Below, in pieces: positions 5,172 through 5,960 of a DNA stretch of 5,960 nucleotides. How positions within the stretch are numbered: the first letter of the stretch is position 1; each line of letters opens with the position of its first letter. The notes under the pieces are model-generated. The model was not told the DNA's origin, ran no database searches, and saw only the letters and a program-made list of their open reading frames with translations. The translations under genes and the position numbers were made by a program. Origin of the DNA: Candidatus Liptonbacteria bacterium RIFCSPLOWO2_01_FULL_53_13 (lineage in GTDB: Bacteria > Patescibacteriota > Minisyncoccia > UBA6257 > 2-01-FULL-56-20); contig MHLB01000041.1 of the NCBI GenBank assembly GCA_001818895.1, positions 2,346 through 8,305 on the forward strand, written 5' to 3'.

Positions 5172-5208
5172 TATCTTCGTGCGCTCCTCGCTTGGCGTGA
5201 ACGCGGGG

Positions 5209-5288
5209 TTGACCCCGTTAGAAATCACGCCCGCGCGCAAGCGCGGTCCGAAGGACCCTATGGGCGGGCTATTTCTAACGGGGTTGAC
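5209..5288. repeat. Terminal-inverted-repeat element, copy 2
   Basis: ACCCCGTTAGAAAT (5212-5225) and ATTTCTAACGGGGT (5271-5284) are perfect 14-bp inverted repeats, flanked by TTG and TGAC as in copy 1. The interior differs from copy 1 but keeps the two-hairpin plan: CCGCG/CGCGG (about 5231-5246) and GGTCC-GAA-GGACC (about 5245-5257). An extra CGCCC/GGGCG pairing surrounds them. Its right end supplies the TTGAC of the promoter for the cobalamin riboswitch. Confidence 0.8.
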
Positions 5289-5311
5289 ACGTCCCCGCAT
5301 TGGCATACAAT
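5284..5311 (+). promoter_or_regulatory. Sigma70 promoter of the cobalamin riboswitch unit
   Basis: A perfect -35 TTGACA (5284-5289) and a near-perfect -10 TACAAT (5306-5311) are 16 bases apart. The expected start near 5318 coincides with the first base of the riboswitch closing stem (5319). The first five bases of the -35 belong to the end of repeat element copy 2. Confidence 0.8.
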
Positions 5312-5317
5312 ACCCAT

Positions 5318-5475
5318 GCTGTTATTTGTCGGGTGAAAGCCCGAGTCCGCCCAAGGCGGATTGGAAGTGAGGTTCAATTCCTCCACTGTGCCGCAACGGT
5401 AATGCCCTCTCGGGACAAGTCCGGTCGTCAAATAGCAGGATAATTCCCGAGCAGGAGGTAAGCCGACGGCTTATT
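5318..5475 (+). promoter_or_regulatory. Cobalamin (B12) riboswitch
   Basis: The conserved core of the cobalamin riboswitch (RF00174 type) is present. GGAAGTGAGGTTCAATTCC (5363-5381) corresponds to the usual GGGAA..GGTG.AAATCC segment. CACTGTGCCGCAACGGTAA (5384-5402) contains the hallmark CCGCAAC-x-GTAA. AGTCCGGTCGTC (5419-5430) fits the following conserved AGTCCG region. A closing stem of 10 bp (one G-U) pairs 5319-5328 with 5429-5438. Accessory hairpins are TCGGG/CCCGA (5329-5333/5340-5344) and TCCGCC/GGCGGA (5346-5351/5355-5360). CTCGGGA (5409-5415) is complementary both to TCCCGAG downstream (5445-5451) and, over six bases, to CCCGAG (5340-5345). This offers a possible kissing or switching interaction. 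The downstream terminator suggests an OFF switch when B12 is bound. Confidence 0.88.
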
Positions 5476-5493
5476 CCATAGGATTCCCATCGT

Positions 5494-5524
5494 CCTTCTG
5501 CCCGACCAGAGGGTTTTTATTTTT
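5494..5524 (+). terminator. Terminator of the cobalamin riboswitch expression platform
   Basis: CCTTCTG (5494-5500) pairs with CAGAGGG (5507-5513), including one G-U, around loop CCCGAC. It is followed by TTTTTATTTTT (5514-5524). It lies between the aptamer and the start codon at 5551, where a B12-controlled terminator is expected. The stem is short, consistent with a conditional rather than a constitutive stop. Confidence 0.72.
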
Positions 5525-5550
5525 CATCATTTATAAAAACATCAACGTAC

Positions 5551-5960
5551 ATGAAAAAAATATTCTTTCTCGCAATGTGCGCGGCTCTCGCCGCAGCAGG
5601 CGCATGGATATGGAAACCGGCCGCCACCATTTCCCCTGTGAGCCAACCGGCGCCGCAAAGCATTGCGGGCGGGAATACGGAAAAAAATCTATCCGCGCCG
5701 CGCGCAGACCGTACGCCGGAGAATCCCGCGCCTTCCACGCGCATTAACATCACACTTGTTGTCGGCGCGTCCACTTACCAAACAGGCGTATCCGCCGGCG
5801 CCACGCTCTATGACGCGATGAACGCCATCTCGTCTTCAACTTCGCTCGCTTTCAAAAGCAAATATTATTCCGGCCTGGGCTACCTGGTGGAAATGATAAA
5901 CGGCACGACGAACGCGGACGGCGCATACTGGACGCTCTATGTGAACGGGACACTTTCCCA
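5551..5960 (+). CDS. Exported DUF4430 (transcobalamin C-terminal-like) protein, 3' end outside window
   Basis: The frame opens at ATG 5551 and stays open to the right edge, giving 136 residues of an incomplete protein. Residues 1-21 (MKKIFFLAMCAALAAAGAWIW) form a signal peptide or membrane anchor; there is no proper lipobox at C10. Residues about 24-62 are a low-complexity Pro/Ala/Ser/Asn linker. From about 64 the sequence INITLVVGAS...GVSAGATLYDAM...YYSGLGYLVEMINGTTNADGAYWTLYVNG matches DUF4430 (PF14478), the small domain also forming the C-terminal part of transcobalamin and intrinsic factor. The GLGYLVEMING and YWTLYVNG blocks are its most recognisable parts. Placement behind a cobalamin riboswitch supports B12 binding outside the membrane. 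The start is the first ATG after the riboswitch terminator; no Shine-Dalgarno is visible. Ligand and partners are inferred. Confidence 0.87.
   Translation, partial: MKKIFFLAMCAALAAAGAWIWKPAATISPVSQPAPQSIAGGNTEKNLSAPRADRTPENPAPSTRINITLVVGASTYQTGVSAGATLYDAMNAISSSTSLAFKSKYYSGLGYLVEMINGTTNADGAYWTLYVNGTLS

Noticed and set aside
5517..5774. Minus-strand ORF of 85 residues over the start of the DUF4430 gene, and the plus-strand ORF at 5179-5370
   Set aside because: The first is antisense to a recognisable signal-peptide protein and the second crosses a repeat element and the riboswitch. Neither has a plausible product.

Overview
The window looks like a compact bacterial genome, most likely a Patescibacteria/CPR (Parcubacteria-like) lineage. 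This is inferred from gene content: a free-standing ATP-cone protein, a LAGLIDADG homing-endonuclease-like ORF running into a tRNA, small membrane proteins, weak or absent Shine-Dalgarno sequences at most starts, and a tRNA with no encoded CCA. UGA is used as a stop codon (MFS gene), which argues against the recoded Gracilibacteria/Absconditabacteria lineages. No marker gene is present, so taxonomy stays open.

Layout. (1) 2-744, plus strand: 3' part of a LAGLIDADG endonuclease-like gene whose last 24 bases overlap a tRNA-Ser(CGA), followed by a perfect 19-bp hairpin terminator. (2) 790-1008: no gene, but a dense cluster of hairpins with a possible pseudoknot and a repeated motif. (3) 1009-3086, plus strand: a three-gene cluster of arsenite methyltransferase (arsM), a half-length six-helix MFS-type protein and an unrecognised polytopic membrane protein, closed by a strong bidirectional terminator at 3091-3132. 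(4) 4440-3127, minus strand: an AIPR-family (abortive-infection-like) gene. It is preceded by its own promoter, about 120 nt of compact predicted RNA structure and an intrinsic terminator placed before the start codon. (5) 4890-4503, minus strand: a single-gene unit for a small ATP-cone protein, with an extended -10 promoter and its own terminator. (6) 4891-5317: no gene; a palindromic repeat, two members of a terminal-inverted-repeat element family and a perfect 40-bp palindrome. (7) 5284-5960, plus strand: promoter, cobalamin riboswitch, terminator, then the start of an exported DUF4430 (transcobalamin-C-terminal-like) protein cut by the window edge.

Two modules stand out. One is the AIPR gene behind a promoter, a five-helix RNA and a terminator, which looks either like an attenuated leader or like a small RNA made beside a defence protein. 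The other is the riboswitch-controlled DUF4430 protein, suggesting B12 capture by an organism that probably scavenges cobalamin. The -35 box of that second promoter lies in the end of a repeated palindromic element. The arsM cluster suggests arsenic methylation coupled to membrane proteins of unknown cargo.
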